A DNA stretch of 64,000 nucleotides from Lachnospiraceae bacterium (GTDB taxonomy: Bacteria; Bacillota; Clostridia; Lachnospirales; Lachnospiraceae), in the NCBI GenBank assembly GCA_017439665.1, contig JAFSIS010000001.1, positions 62,001 to 126,000 on the forward strand, given 5' to 3'. Made by a program: the position numbers and the translations under genes. Shown in pieces: positions 16,225 to 24,130 of this stretch; the first letter of the stretch is position 1; every line of letters begins with the position of its first letter. The notes under the pieces are model-generated. The model had not been told where the DNA came from, ran no database searches, and saw only the letters and a list, made by a program, of their open reading frames with translations.

Positions 16225-17307
16225 TTATAAACGGGTACCACAGGTGCCGCAGAATTTGGTTCCTGCTGTATTTTTCGTACCGCACTGGCCACAGAATACC
16301 GGCCTGGCTTCCTTCGCTACTGCCTGCTGTGGCTGATGGTTTCCGGTTGGAGCCGTTTCCTGTGCTATATAACCGGCTCCCGCCGTACCTGACGCGTAGC
16401 CCGGCTGTGGACTTTCTTCCTGTCCCCTGGTAAAAAGCTCCTTGAATTTTTTAGACAGGCTGCACAGCTTGCTATATAAATCAAAAGTAATTGTAGTTGT
16501 AGGTGCAACACCCATGTAGGATGCCATCATCTGAATCATAATGTAGCTGTCCATTACTGCAAACTTCACGACCCATGCTACCAGACATGCCAGAAGAAAA
16601 GCTAACAGTCCCGGCCAGTTTAAAAGCTTAAACAAAAGTCCGATAGGGATAAAAATAATAAGTGCTACTACGATAGTCAGAAGAACTACCTTCAGCATGG
16701 TTTTTGCTGCATCTTTTAAAAGAACCTTCCAGTTCTGTGCGTAAATTACCACACCATCCGCAGCACTCTTAAATGCTCCCTGTTCCTTATTATAAAAGGT
16801 CCATCCCAGGCAGCACTCATCCACATACCCAAGGGCAATACTTACAAAGAACTGTGCTGCACTGGCAGCGGCCTCCATACCGGGGATAAAGTCCAGGGCA
16901 TTTCCCACCTTTCCAATTCCCTTCTGGATTTCACGCACTGCCGCAGTAACCAGCTTGTCTACTGCAAGATAAACGTTGGCTGTGGCAAAACGCTTAATTA
17001 CCATATCTTTGCCATAAGCGACCTGATTATCAGGTACCGTGCCGGTAAAACAGGCTTCGGCAATTACGGCTATGTGGCCGGCTTTGATCAGATACCCAAC
17101 ATACTGCATCAGGAAAAAGTGAATACCCTTCACTGCTGTCACCCAGATAATTGCCATAATAACCAGGATCAGTGCACTCTCAAACAGCCATCCTATGAGC
17201 ATCAAAATCACAAGAAGAATACTTGAGATCAGCACCAGTGCTCCGCCAAGTAAAAGCTTTGCCCATATGAACGGTGTAGTTTTGGAAAAAAGTTGCTTTG
17301 CTGTCAT
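16225..17307 (-). CDS. polytopic membrane protein with C-terminal zinc ribbon
   Basis: The start is at 17307: an ATG six codons earlier overlaps the AGGAGG that serves this one. The 360-residue protein has about five or six hydrophobic helices (two near 15-65, one near 140-165, two near 205-250). A hydrophilic linker precedes the C-terminal zinc ribbon CGQCGTKN..CGTCGTRL. The central region resembles CTL-like/choline-transporter-like permeases in the TFYNKEQGAFKSA context, but that match is loose and I do not assign transport. It is the largest membrane component of the operon. Confidence 0.75.
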   Translation of the reverse strand: MTAKQLFSKTTPFIWAKLLLGGALVLISSILLVILMLIGWLFESALILVIMAIIWVTAVKGIHFFLMQYVGYLIKAGHIAVIAEACFTGTVPDNQVAYGKDMVIKRFATANVYLAVDKLVTAAVREIQKGIGKVGNALDFIPGMEAAASAAQFFVSIALGYVDECCLGWTFYNKEQGAFKSAADGVVIYAQNWKVLLKDAAKTMLKVVLLTIVVALIIFIPIGLLFKLLNWPGLLAFLLACLVAWVVKFAVMDSYIMIQMMASYMGVAPTTTITFDLYSKLCSLSKKFKELFTRGQEESPQPGYASGTAGAGYIAQETAPTGNHQPQQAVAKEARPVFCGQCGTKNTAGTKFCGTCGTRL

Positions 17308-17340
17308 TGATTTATCCTCCTGCATTTTTTCTTATTTAAC

Positions 17341-17649
17341 TTAGTTTGTGATCTGTTTTTCTTTTACGGGTTTTACCTGTGTACTGCACTTAGGGCAGAA
17401 TAACATGTTTTTTGATAAAACAGTATCACAGTGGGGACAGACCGTATGCATATGCCTGTATATCTGAAACAGAGTATACCGAGGCAGACGATGCCCGCAT
17501 TCTTCACAAAATTGCCGGTCTGCATGGGACAGGTTTCCACAGTTCTTACATACTTTCTGTTTTTTCATGGAAATTGGCCCAAAACCAAAGTGTTCCATAT
17601 TTTCTTCCCATATTTGTTCAATTCTTTTTATTTCCTCCGGGGTCATCAT
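17341..17649 (-). CDS. small zinc-ribbon protein
   Basis: The start is at 17649, an ATG that overlaps the TGA of the upstream gene (ATGA) and uses the GGAGGTGA inside that gene's end. The 102-residue protein has a charged N-terminus and two zinc ribbons: CKNCGNLS..CEECG and CPHCDTV..CPKCS. It lacks a signal or membrane segment. Translational coupling with the first gene implies linked amounts of the two proteins. Function unknown. Confidence 0.76.
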   Translation of the reverse strand: MMTPEEIKRIEQIWEENMEHFGFGPISMKKQKVCKNCGNLSHADRQFCEECGHRLPRYTLFQIYRHMHTVCPHCDTVLSKNMLFCPKCSTQVKPVKEKQITN

Positions 17650-18011
17650 ATTGTCACCTCCATATAGCGGAGACGCGATCCACATTCCTTGCAGAAGGTA
17701 TCACCTGGAGATATTTTTGTTCCGCACTGAGAGCAAAACTCCGGTCTTGCTTCCCATGGAGCACAAGCTACACACTGAAATACGTCTGCGTTGTACATTG
17801 CATCACCAACCCAATTTCCACATTTGTGACAATGATTAAAGTACTGTTTCCCCTCTTCCCAGGCAATTTTTAATTCTTCTTCCTGCGTATCACCGCACAC
17901 AGGCTTTGTTGTACATATTGCCGCACCGCTTAATGCACAAAAAAAACGATATTTATTACCTCCTGTATCTGTTATAATTCTGTACCGGGCTGTGTTGCTT
18001 TTTCCCTCCAT
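17646..18011 (-). CDS. zinc-ribbon protein, first gene of the operon
   Basis: The start is at 18011, preceded by AAAGGAGG; an upstream in-frame ATG at 18077 lacks such a site. The 121-residue protein has an N-terminal domain with scattered cysteines (CALSGAAIC, HCHKCGNW, CVAC) and a C-terminal zinc ribbon CSQCGTKI..CKECG. It ends in an ATGA overlap with the next gene. The promoter should lie in the 280-bp gap shared with the divergent solute-binding protein gene. Function unknown. Confidence 0.77.
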   Translation of the reverse strand: MEGKSNTARYRIITDTGGNKYRFFCALSGAAICTTKPVCGDTQEEELKIAWEEGKQYFNHCHKCGNWVGDAMYNADVFQCVACAPWEARPEFCSQCGTKISPGDTFCKECGSRLRYMEVTI

Positions 18012-18081
18012 CTGCACCCTCCTTTCGTTTTTCACAATACACCTTATTTTTTGTATATATTTTCTGTTTTTTTGCATTTCG

Positions 18082-18110
18082 TTGACTTTTTTAGCAAATT
18101 TTATTATAGT
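18082..18110 (+). promoter_or_regulatory. near-consensus promoter of the solute-binding protein gene
   Basis: TTGACT (18082-18087) and TATAGT (18105-18110) are spaced by 17 bases. Transcription would start near 18117, leaving a leader of about 175 bases. The leader contains a 7-bp hairpin CCCCTAC/GTAGGGG around 18186-18212 and then the AGGAGGT site of the gene. Confidence 0.65.
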
Positions 18111-18291
18111 ATAAATTCAATAAAATATAGAAACAGCTCCGGTCAATCATTATAGTTTTACTATACAGATTCTCCTTATTTTGTCCCCCTACTAAATTGC
18201 AAAAAGTAGGGGAAAAGATGAAAAAAATCTAAAAATTTATAATAATTTATGGGAATTACTGTAGTTTTCCCATCCAGGAGGTACCAATACG

Positions 18292-19620
18292 ATGAAAAAA
18301 TATCTGCTAACATCTATGCTGCTGTTTATACTGTCTGTATTTCTGACAGGCTGTACAGAATACACAGAACTTAGTTCCAGGGATCCCGTTACTCTTATCA
18401 TGTGGCACAATTATGGCGGTGAGATGCAAAAAACCATGGATTTACTCATTGATGAGTTTAATGCCACCGTAGGAAAAGAAAAAGGAATCCTCGTTACAGT
18501 ATCTGCGATTTCCTCCAGCTCTGACCTGAACAATGCTCTTGATATGATCGCAAATGAAATACCCGGAGCCCCACAGATACCCGATATCTCTACCGGGTAT
18601 CCAAAAACAGCGATCCAATTACAACAAAAGGATATGTTGGCGGATCTGGATCAGTATTTTACAGATGAGGAATTATCAGAGTATGTAGATGCGTTCATTG
18701 AAGAGGGCAGGCTGCCTGATGGCGGGCTGTATGTATTTCCCCTGGCTAAGTCTACAGAAGTACTCTATATAAACCAGACCCTGTTTGATGAATTTGCTGA
18801 ACAAACCGGTGCCAGTGCTGATTTGCTTTCCACCTTTGAAGGAATTGCCGAGCTGTCCCGGATGTATTATGAATGGTCCGGGGGAAAACAATTCTTTACT
18901 TCAGACTCCTGGTTTAATTTGGCTGAGGTTGGAATGAAACAGCTGGGAACCAGCCTTTTTGATGAAGAAAACAATCTTTCCCTGGAAAATGACTCATATA
19001 TGCGTATTTTAGAGACCCTCTATACTCCTGCCACAGAGGGTGGTTTTGCTATCTATGACGGATATTCCTCTGACTTAAGCAAAACAGGAGATATTATCTG
19101 CTCCACGGGTTCTTCTGCAGGTATTCTGTTCTATGGTGATACCATAACTTTCCCGGATTCTTCCACCAGGGAAGTAGAATACAACATTCTCCCCTATCCT
19201 GTTTTTGAGAATGCCCAAAAATGGGCATTACAAAGAGGCGGTGGTCTGATTGTATTTAAATCGGAAGATCGGCGGGAATTAGCGGCGGCAGAATTCCTGA
19301 AATGGCTCACTGCACCTGAACAGAACATGAGCTTTATCTCCCAGACAGGATATCTGCCGGTTACTAAACAGGCATTTGAATCCGACCTGTTGACACATTT
19401 GGAGAATATGGAAGATGGGCAGATTAAAAAAATGTTGACTTCTGTATTATCCATGTATGAGGAATACCGGTTTTTTGCCGCACCAAACTTTATGGAATTT
19501 GATGAAATCAGTGAAGGCTATGAGACAAATTTTAAAAATCAGATGACAGAAGGACAAAAGGCATATCAGGAAAACTCTCCTGTCTCTGTCTTGGATGTTC
19601 AGAGGGAGCTTATGAAATAG
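18292..19620 (+). CDS. extracellular solute-binding lipoprotein, ABC-sugar type
   Basis: The 442-residue protein has a lipoprotein signal with lipobox LTGC (Cys21). It has the fold signature of family 1 solute-binding proteins: TLIMWHNYGG near the start, an SWFN region, and GGGLIVFKSEDRRELAAAEFLKWLT near the C-terminal third. Such proteins normally deliver sugars to an ABC permease. No permease or ATPase gene is nearby. Instead a membrane-bound LuxR-type regulator follows 25 bases downstream, so a sensing role is likely. Start confirmed by AGGAGGT. Confidence 0.88.
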   Translation: MKKYLLTSMLLFILSVFLTGCTEYTELSSRDPVTLIMWHNYGGEMQKTMDLLIDEFNATVGKEKGILVTVSAISSSSDLNNALDMIANEIPGAPQIPDISTGYPKTAIQLQQKDMLADLDQYFTDEELSEYVDAFIEEGRLPDGGLYVFPLAKSTEVLYINQTLFDEFAEQTGASADLLSTFEGIAELSRMYYEWSGGKQFFTSDSWFNLAEVGMKQLGTSLFDEENNLSLENDSYMRILETLYTPATEGGFAIYDGYSSDLSKTGDIICSTGSSAGILFYGDTITFPDSSTREVEYNILPYPVFENAQKWALQRGGGLIVFKSEDRRELAAAEFLKWLTAPEQNMSFISQTGYLPVTKQAFESDLLTHLENMEDGQIKKMLTSVLSMYEEYRFFAAPNFMEFDEISEGYETNFKNQMTEGQKAYQENSPVSVLDVQRELMK

Positions 19621-19645
19621 ATAATCTGAAAAAGGAGGAAACGTA

Positions 19646-21400
19646 TTGTTTCTGCTAAAGCAAGTAAAATCCTTGTGTAAAAAAAATACAACCATGCATC
19701 GTAGACTCATTCTGTTTTTTTCTCTCCTTGTGATTGGTATTATACTTTCATTTTCCCTGCTTTTAATCATATTTGGTATTACCGGCAGCGGTCATCAGGC
19801 TATACAACATTATCTGGAAAGTGAGCTTACACATATATCTCAGGAAATAAACAGTGATTTTGGAAATCTGTCGGTAACAGGGCTCTCCCTGGCCAGGACA
19901 TTAGCCGAGGATGCGGACAGCTTTTTTATGCAGAACAATCTTGAAGCTGATCAGCTGTCAAACCATCCTGAATATATTGAACAGCTTCTTTCCATACAAA
20001 TGTCCACTCTGATTTCTGTCGCAGAAAATAATTCCTGTGGCGGTGTATTTGTAATACTGGATGCTACTGTCAGCCCAAAGGCTGAGCATACAGAAACAAA
20101 AAAAGCCGGTATTTTTTTAAAAAAAACCCAGCCTGTAACCTCATCTGCCCTCGGTGCAAAGGAATACTGGCTAAGGGGTCCTGCATCCATAGCAAGAGAA
20201 CATGGAATTGAACTGATGGGACAGTGGATTATGGAATATGACATTTCTGAAATCCCTTTTTTTCATACGGTGCTCGAAACTACAAAAAAATATCCGGATG
20301 TATCTTTGTCACGATTGTATTATTGGTCAGACAGTCTGCGTCTGATCGGCAACAGCGAAGATGGAATCCTGCTTTGTGTACCTCTCCGAAGTCAGAACGG
20401 CGTAGTTTATGGGGTATGTGGAATTGAAGTAAGTGAACAAATGTTTAAGCTGCTTTACAGTCCCAGTGACGGAGCTTATTTCAATATCTTTACTCTTCTT
20501 TCACCATGCGGGGAATCCATCCTCTATGCAGGGAGAGGTCTGTATGCCGGAAATACATATCTGACAAAGAACCAGTTAAAAGAAAACCTTATTTTTGCCA
20601 GGAAGGAACAGGCTTTTTCTATTTATGCGGGGGAACAGAATTCCTATGGAGGTTCTGTGACCTCTTTAAGTCTATATCCTGCAGAATCTCCTTACAAAGG
20701 TGATTCCTGGTGTATTGCCGTTCTTTTATCTGAAAATTCTCTGGTAAATGCCATAAAAGGCAATTCAATCTACTTTTATTTGATTATTGCAGGGCTGATT
20801 TTCATCAGTCTGATAGGAAGCTTTTTCATTAGTAAAAAATACCTTCAGCCGATCAAAAAAGGTCTTGCCTCTATTCAGGAAAAGGCCTATGAAAAAAATG
20901 TTCCTGAAATTGGCCTTATGGAAATAGATAATTTATTTGAATCCCTTGCCAGAGATATGAGAGAACACCGAGAGGAAATGGAGCACCTTACCAATGACGT
21001 CAAAGTACATCAGGCAGAGATGGAACGTCTTACCAATGATGCAAGAGATCATCAGGAAGAAATGGAGCGTCTTATCAGTGAAAAGCAGTGTGTACAGAAT
21101 AAATATGAAAAGGCACAGCGTAAAATCGAACGCCTCTCCTTCTCCCTTAAAGAGGATATAGATCCGGAGGATTACCAGCATGTTGCAGACAGTCTTCATA
21201 CCCTGACCCAGACAGAGAGGAAGATATTTGAATACTATTTTGCCGGTAAAACCACTAAAGAAATTATCTTACTCATGGAAATTAAAGAGTCAACTTTAAA
21301 ATTTCATAACACAAATATCTATGAAAAGCTTGGTGTAAAAAATCGAAAGGAGCTTCTGCAGTATGCTACACTGATTCAACATGAAAAAGAGAAAAAATGA
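19646..21400 (+). CDS. membrane-anchored sensor with LuxR-type HTH domain
   Basis: Translation starts at TTG, with AAAGGAGG eight bases upstream; no ATG fits. Residues 20-45 and 375-395 are membrane helices enclosing a sensor domain of about 330 residues outside the cell, probably Cache-like. A short HAMP-like linker and a coiled coil of three 14-residue repeats (441-482) lead to a C-terminal LuxR/GerE helix-turn-helix (about 525-580; LTQTERKIFEYYFAGKTTKE and LKFHNTNIYEKLG). It lacks kinase and receiver domains, so it would be a one-component regulator bound to the membrane. It is coupled to the solute-binding protein gene, a plausible ligand co-receptor. Confidence 0.85.
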   Translation: MFLLKQVKSLCKKNTTMHRRLILFFSLLVIGIILSFSLLLIIFGITGSGHQAIQHYLESELTHISQEINSDFGNLSVTGLSLARTLAEDADSFFMQNNLEADQLSNHPEYIEQLLSIQMSTLISVAENNSCGGVFVILDATVSPKAEHTETKKAGIFLKKTQPVTSSALGAKEYWLRGPASIAREHGIELMGQWIMEYDISEIPFFHTVLETTKKYPDVSLSRLYYWSDSLRLIGNSEDGILLCVPLRSQNGVVYGVCGIEVSEQMFKLLYSPSDGAYFNIFTLLSPCGESILYAGRGLYAGNTYLTKNQLKENLIFARKEQAFSIYAGEQNSYGGSVTSLSLYPAESPYKGDSWCIAVLLSENSLVNAIKGNSIYFYLIIAGLIFISLIGSFFISKKYLQPIKKGLASIQEKAYEKNVPEIGLMEIDNLFESLARDMREHREEMEHLTNDVKVHQAEMERLTNDARDHQEEMERLISEKQCVQNKYEKAQRKIERLSFSLKEDIDPEDYQHVADSLHTLTQTERKIFEYYFAGKTTKEIILLMEIKESTLKFHNTNIYEKLGVKNRKELLQYATLIQHEKEKK

Positions 21401-21437
21401 TTTTTTAAAGTACATTTGAAAATATGATATAAAAAAT

Positions 21438-21471
21438 ATAATGCCGAAAATCTTTAAATTTTCGGCATTAT
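21438..21471 (-). terminator. terminator of the disrupted tRNA-Arg gene
   Basis: A 13-14-bp perfect stem (about 21438-21451 with 21458-21471) is followed by ATATTTTTTATA on the minus transcript. It lies 3 bases past the 3' end of the tRNA remnant. On the plus strand no T-run follows, so it is only a weak end for the regulator gene. Confidence 0.75.
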
Positions 21472-21473
21472 AA

Positions 21474-21515
21474 TGTTCCTGGCGGGATTCGAACCCACGG
21501 CCTTCCACTTAGAAG
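21474..21515 (-). pseudogene. 3' half of a tRNA-Arg gene (probable attachment-site remnant)
   Basis: Read on the minus strand this gives the anticodon-loop end (CTTCTAA), the anticodon 3' stem, variable loop, T arm (GTGGG/CCCGC around TTCGAAT) and the 3' acceptor strand CAGGAAC plus discriminator A. There is no matching 5' half on the upstream side. It matches the tRNA-Arg(CCT) at 30847-30920 at 37 of 42 positions. Half-tRNAs that stop at the anticodon loop are the usual footprint of tyrosine-recombinase integration. Confidence 0.8.
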
Positions 21516-21658
21516 CAAGCGATATTTAGATACCTGCGAAGCCCTTACACCGCAAGCTGTGTCGTTTCTTATTAAATATGTCTCTGTAGTATTCAGATGG
21601 GACTGCACATTTTTGTGCATTTCATACAACTTCATACCCTCTCGTTGCGTTTGGTTCC

Positions 21659-21715
21659 ATTAGCAAAAAATTAGCAACAGCCATTTTTGCAGGCACAAAT
21701 TAGCAAAAATTAGCA
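21659..21715. repeat. four phased ATTAGCA repeats, possible integrase arm-type sites
   Basis: ATTAGCA occurs at 21659, 21670, 21699 and 21709, that is in two pairs each spaced 10-11 bases (one helical turn), about 145 bases inside the tRNA remnant. This resembles arm-type binding sites of tyrosine recombinases. No integrase gene remains. The rest of the 21516-21837 gap holds a TGCACA/TGTGCA hairpin at 21604-21619 and no clear gene. Confidence 0.4.
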
Positions 21716-21837
21716 GAATAACTGTGCCTTTTCAAGTGAAACCTGTTTATAATTTTAAATCAAAGCAGCACATCATTGTCAATCAGTCCGAGCATTTTGT
21801 TTGGGCTGATTTTTGCTGCACTTTTATGGAGGATACT

Positions 21838-22647
21838 ATGTCTGAATACACTTTACAAATCAAGCAAATCGTGGATTATCCACGCTGCCGGATCTACCGG
21901 CAATTCATTCAATCCCTGATAAACGACCAGAGCATTCGCGCAAGCGGTGGCACTGGCCTTTTTCATTATACGGTGCTTTGCAGCTATGCCAACTTCCGTA
22001 CCTCCTACCGGTGTATTGACGGTATCAGCTATACTGTCTATCCCGGAGAATGGATCTGTACTGCAAAAGAATTGGCCTCATGGTTTCGTACCCGTTTCCA
22101 GTGCCAGTCCCTTGATATTTTAAGGAAGCTTCAAAACCGTCACCTGATCTCCTTCCTCCTGCTTGACCGCGGGAAAGTCATCAAATATAAGATACGGGAC
22201 TGGAGTAAGCACAATACTGTCCTTGATTACAACTGTCCCTGTCAGAAGGATACGGGGTTTTTCTTCCTGCCTGTTACTGTCGCAACCGAGTTGATCAGCG
22301 TGGGACGCTGTTCGGAAATGGATATTGTACTGGATTTGTGGCTCTCCACCATCTACAACGATGAACAGATCCAGGGTTCGGAGATTGGGCCGGTAGTCTA
22401 TCTGCGCAACGGCACCGGCATCCCCCTGGTGAGCTACAGTGAATTATCCGCCCGCTGGGGTATATCCAAAGCTTCTGTTGGCAGGATTCTGAAAAAGCTC
22501 GTCGGTAGTGAGTACATTTCACTTATGTCTTTTCCCGGGCGGGTGGGAAGTGTGATCTATCTTCAAAACTACTTATCCACCATACAAAGGCGTGGTCTAT
22601 ATCCGCCTCTCCAACGGCATGAATGCGGTGGCACACTCCTGCTTTGA
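21838..22647 (+). CDS. conjugative-element-type DNA-binding protein, C-terminus altered
   Basis: The start is the ATG at 21838, preceded by TGGAGGA. The first 245 or so residues look like an intact mobile-element protein. It has a cysteine- and aromatic-rich N-terminal half containing YPGEWICTAKELASWF, and a helix-turn-helix-like segment YSELSARWGISKASVGRILKKL around residue 205. After IYLQNYLST, near position 22574, the reading frame runs into unrelated DNA that belongs in another frame to a second gene's tail. The natural C-terminus is therefore lost. I recognise the type from integrative elements of gut Firmicutes but cannot name a function. Confidence 0.6.
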   Translation: MSEYTLQIKQIVDYPRCRIYRQFIQSLINDQSIRASGGTGLFHYTVLCSYANFRTSYRCIDGISYTVYPGEWICTAKELASWFRTRFQCQSLDILRKLQNRHLISFLLLDRGKVIKYKIRDWSKHNTVLDYNCPCQKDTGFFFLPVTVATELISVGRCSEMDIVLDLWLSTIYNDEQIQGSEIGPVVYLRNGTGIPLVSYSELSARWGISKASVGRILKKLVGSEYISLMSFPGRVGSVIYLQNYLSTIQRRGLYPPLQRHECGGTLLL

Positions 22648-22759
22648 TTACCGTACTCCCGGCAAGAAGGATGACGTCAGTTTTGCCGTTACTAAGCTGG
22701 ACGAGGAGCGCGGCGTGGCGGTGGGGATCATTACGCGGATTATTCGGCAGAATTTGTAA
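22574..22759 (+). pseudogene. 3' end fragment of a second mobile-element gene
   Basis: In the frame offset from the preceding gene the DNA encodes a coherent tail, VVYIRLSNGMNAVAHSCFDY ... GVAVGIITRIIRQNL, ending in TAA at 22759. It has no start of its own. It is joined to the preceding gene by a deletion near 22574. Parent gene not recognised. Confidence 0.55.
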
Positions 22760-22774
22760 AACCTCAAATATCAA

Positions 22775-22810
22775 AGCTCCGCATGGCATTCTATTTTGTC
22801 ATGCGGAGCT
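22775..22810. terminator. strong hairpin after the mobile-element fragment
   Basis: A perfect 11-bp stem, AGCTCCGCATG / CATGCGGAGCT, without a strong T-run on either side. It probably ended the original mobile-element operon. Confidence 0.5.
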
Positions 22811-22859
22811 CCTATAGCGGATATTCAAATATATTGTATTATACAACCTCTAATGATAC

Positions 22860-23111
22860 TTATACTGGAACAAGACCAAGCCATCCCTCGACATCTTCCA
22901 CAGAAGCATCTAAAAATTCAGCTATTTCATTTATAGAATCGCCTCTCTTATACATTTTTTCGGCAAGATTTTTAGATTTTTCATTGACACTGGCTTCAGC
23001 CGCTTCCTTTTCCTTACTCTTAACATAAGTTTTCAAGATATACTTATCATCAAATAAAGTCATCATAATGTTCACAACCTCCTGTTCCCTGTTTTCCAGA
23101 TATTCTTTCAA
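22860..23111 (-). pseudogene. C-terminal fragment of an Rpn-family (PD-(D/E)XK) recombination-promoting nuclease
   Basis: The 83-residue frame starts MKEYLENREQEVVNIMMTLF and continues with the lysine/glutamate-rich tail and NEIAEFLDASVEDVEGWL. These are typical of the C-terminal part of Rpn/YhgA-like proteins (usually about 300 residues). The nuclease core is missing, and only 54 bases separate it from the AbiEii stop. I read it as a truncated gene. Confidence 0.6.
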
Positions 23112-23165
23112 TAAAATGCAAAAGACAAGTATATAGACGAAAAATGGCCTTATCTTTCTAAAATT

Positions 23166-24116
23166 TCATTGATCATTCTGCATCTTCCACAATACCATGG
23201 GATGCTTCTGCAAGCACTCCAGTTTCTCCGGGTCACTAAAGAGATATTCAGGGTGATATTGCTTATTTCGAAATGCCTCCCAGAAACCCCTTTCTGATTC
23301 TGTCAGACACATTGTTTCTTTCAGAAAATCTTTCACACGCTGCTTTGTTTCATCCAAATCAAATTTTTCCTTCCGGCGTTTTACGGGAATTAGGTCTGTC
23401 TTTATCCGGTACCATGTAATCTCATCAATTACATTGAAATCAATTTCTCTCGGAACTTCTTTATTTCCCACAGCCATGTAGAATACGGCACATTTGCGCA
23501 ACTGTTCTCTTTCTTCATCTCCATAAAACAGCCCTGCCTTTATCATATTATCCACATCATACAGATCTCGTGGCGCTGCACGGTCCAATAATGCTTTTAT
23601 TTTACTTCCAAAAATCTCTACACCATAAACCGAAAGAACCTCAAATTCATCAAATAAATTTCCGGTCTGAATTTGCCTATGTACCAATGGATAAATATGA
23701 GTACGCATGGAATAATTGATTTCTATTTTTATATTATCATTTATCCCGGCTGTGTTCTGATAGGAAAACAGCATACTGTCCAGTGTATAGCTCGCCTTGG
23801 ATTTTGGAGATAGCTGATAGCCCTCTGCAAGCATATATTTTTTGATATCTTCGGCAATCTCTACGCGGTCTTTTAGCATTTCGTTCTTTTCTACTTCTCG
23901 ACTGTAATCCAGATCTATATCCACCGATAACCTCGGCAAATTAAAAACGGTAAGGTTGATAGCGGTCCCACCTTTTAACGCAAGGCAATCCTTCATAAGC
24001 GGGTGATTGTTTATAAAGTGCAGAATCTTAGTCAATCTATATACTTTCTCCAGTGTATCCCGCACGAACCCTTCTTCCGCTGCTGTTTTGCTCAGCCATT
24101 TTTTATCAATCCACAT
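23166..24116 (-). CDS. abiEii: AbiEii-type nucleotidyltransferase toxin (type IV toxin-antitoxin)
   Basis: The 316-residue protein has the DUF1814/AbiEii nucleotidyltransferase core: LKGGTAINLTVFNLPRLSVD followed by IDLDY (motif I, about 45-70), a central charged helix, and GSKIKALLDRAAPRDLYDVDNM (about 165-190). AbiEii toxins add nucleotides to RNA, and AbiE loci block phage growth. The antitoxin gene abiEi is 14 bases upstream on the same strand, the standard arrangement. All visible core motifs are intact, so it may be functional despite lying in a decayed island. Confidence 0.88.
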   Translation of the reverse strand: MWIDKKWLSKTAAEEGFVRDTLEKVYRLTKILHFINNHPLMKDCLALKGGTAINLTVFNLPRLSVDIDLDYSREVEKNEMLKDRVEIAEDIKKYMLAEGYQLSPKSKASYTLDSMLFSYQNTAGINDNIKIEINYSMRTHIYPLVHRQIQTGNLFDEFEVLSVYGVEIFGSKIKALLDRAAPRDLYDVDNMIKAGLFYGDEEREQLRKCAVFYMAVGNKEVPREIDFNVIDEITWYRIKTDLIPVKRRKEKFDLDETKQRVKDFLKETMCLTESERGFWEAFRNKQYHPEYLFSDPEKLECLQKHPMVLWKMQNDQ

Positions 24117-24130
24117 AGTACATTACCATC

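Noticed and set aside
11141-18011. Diversity-generating retroelement
   Set aside because: No template/variable repeat pair or receptor-type variable protein gene is visible nearby.
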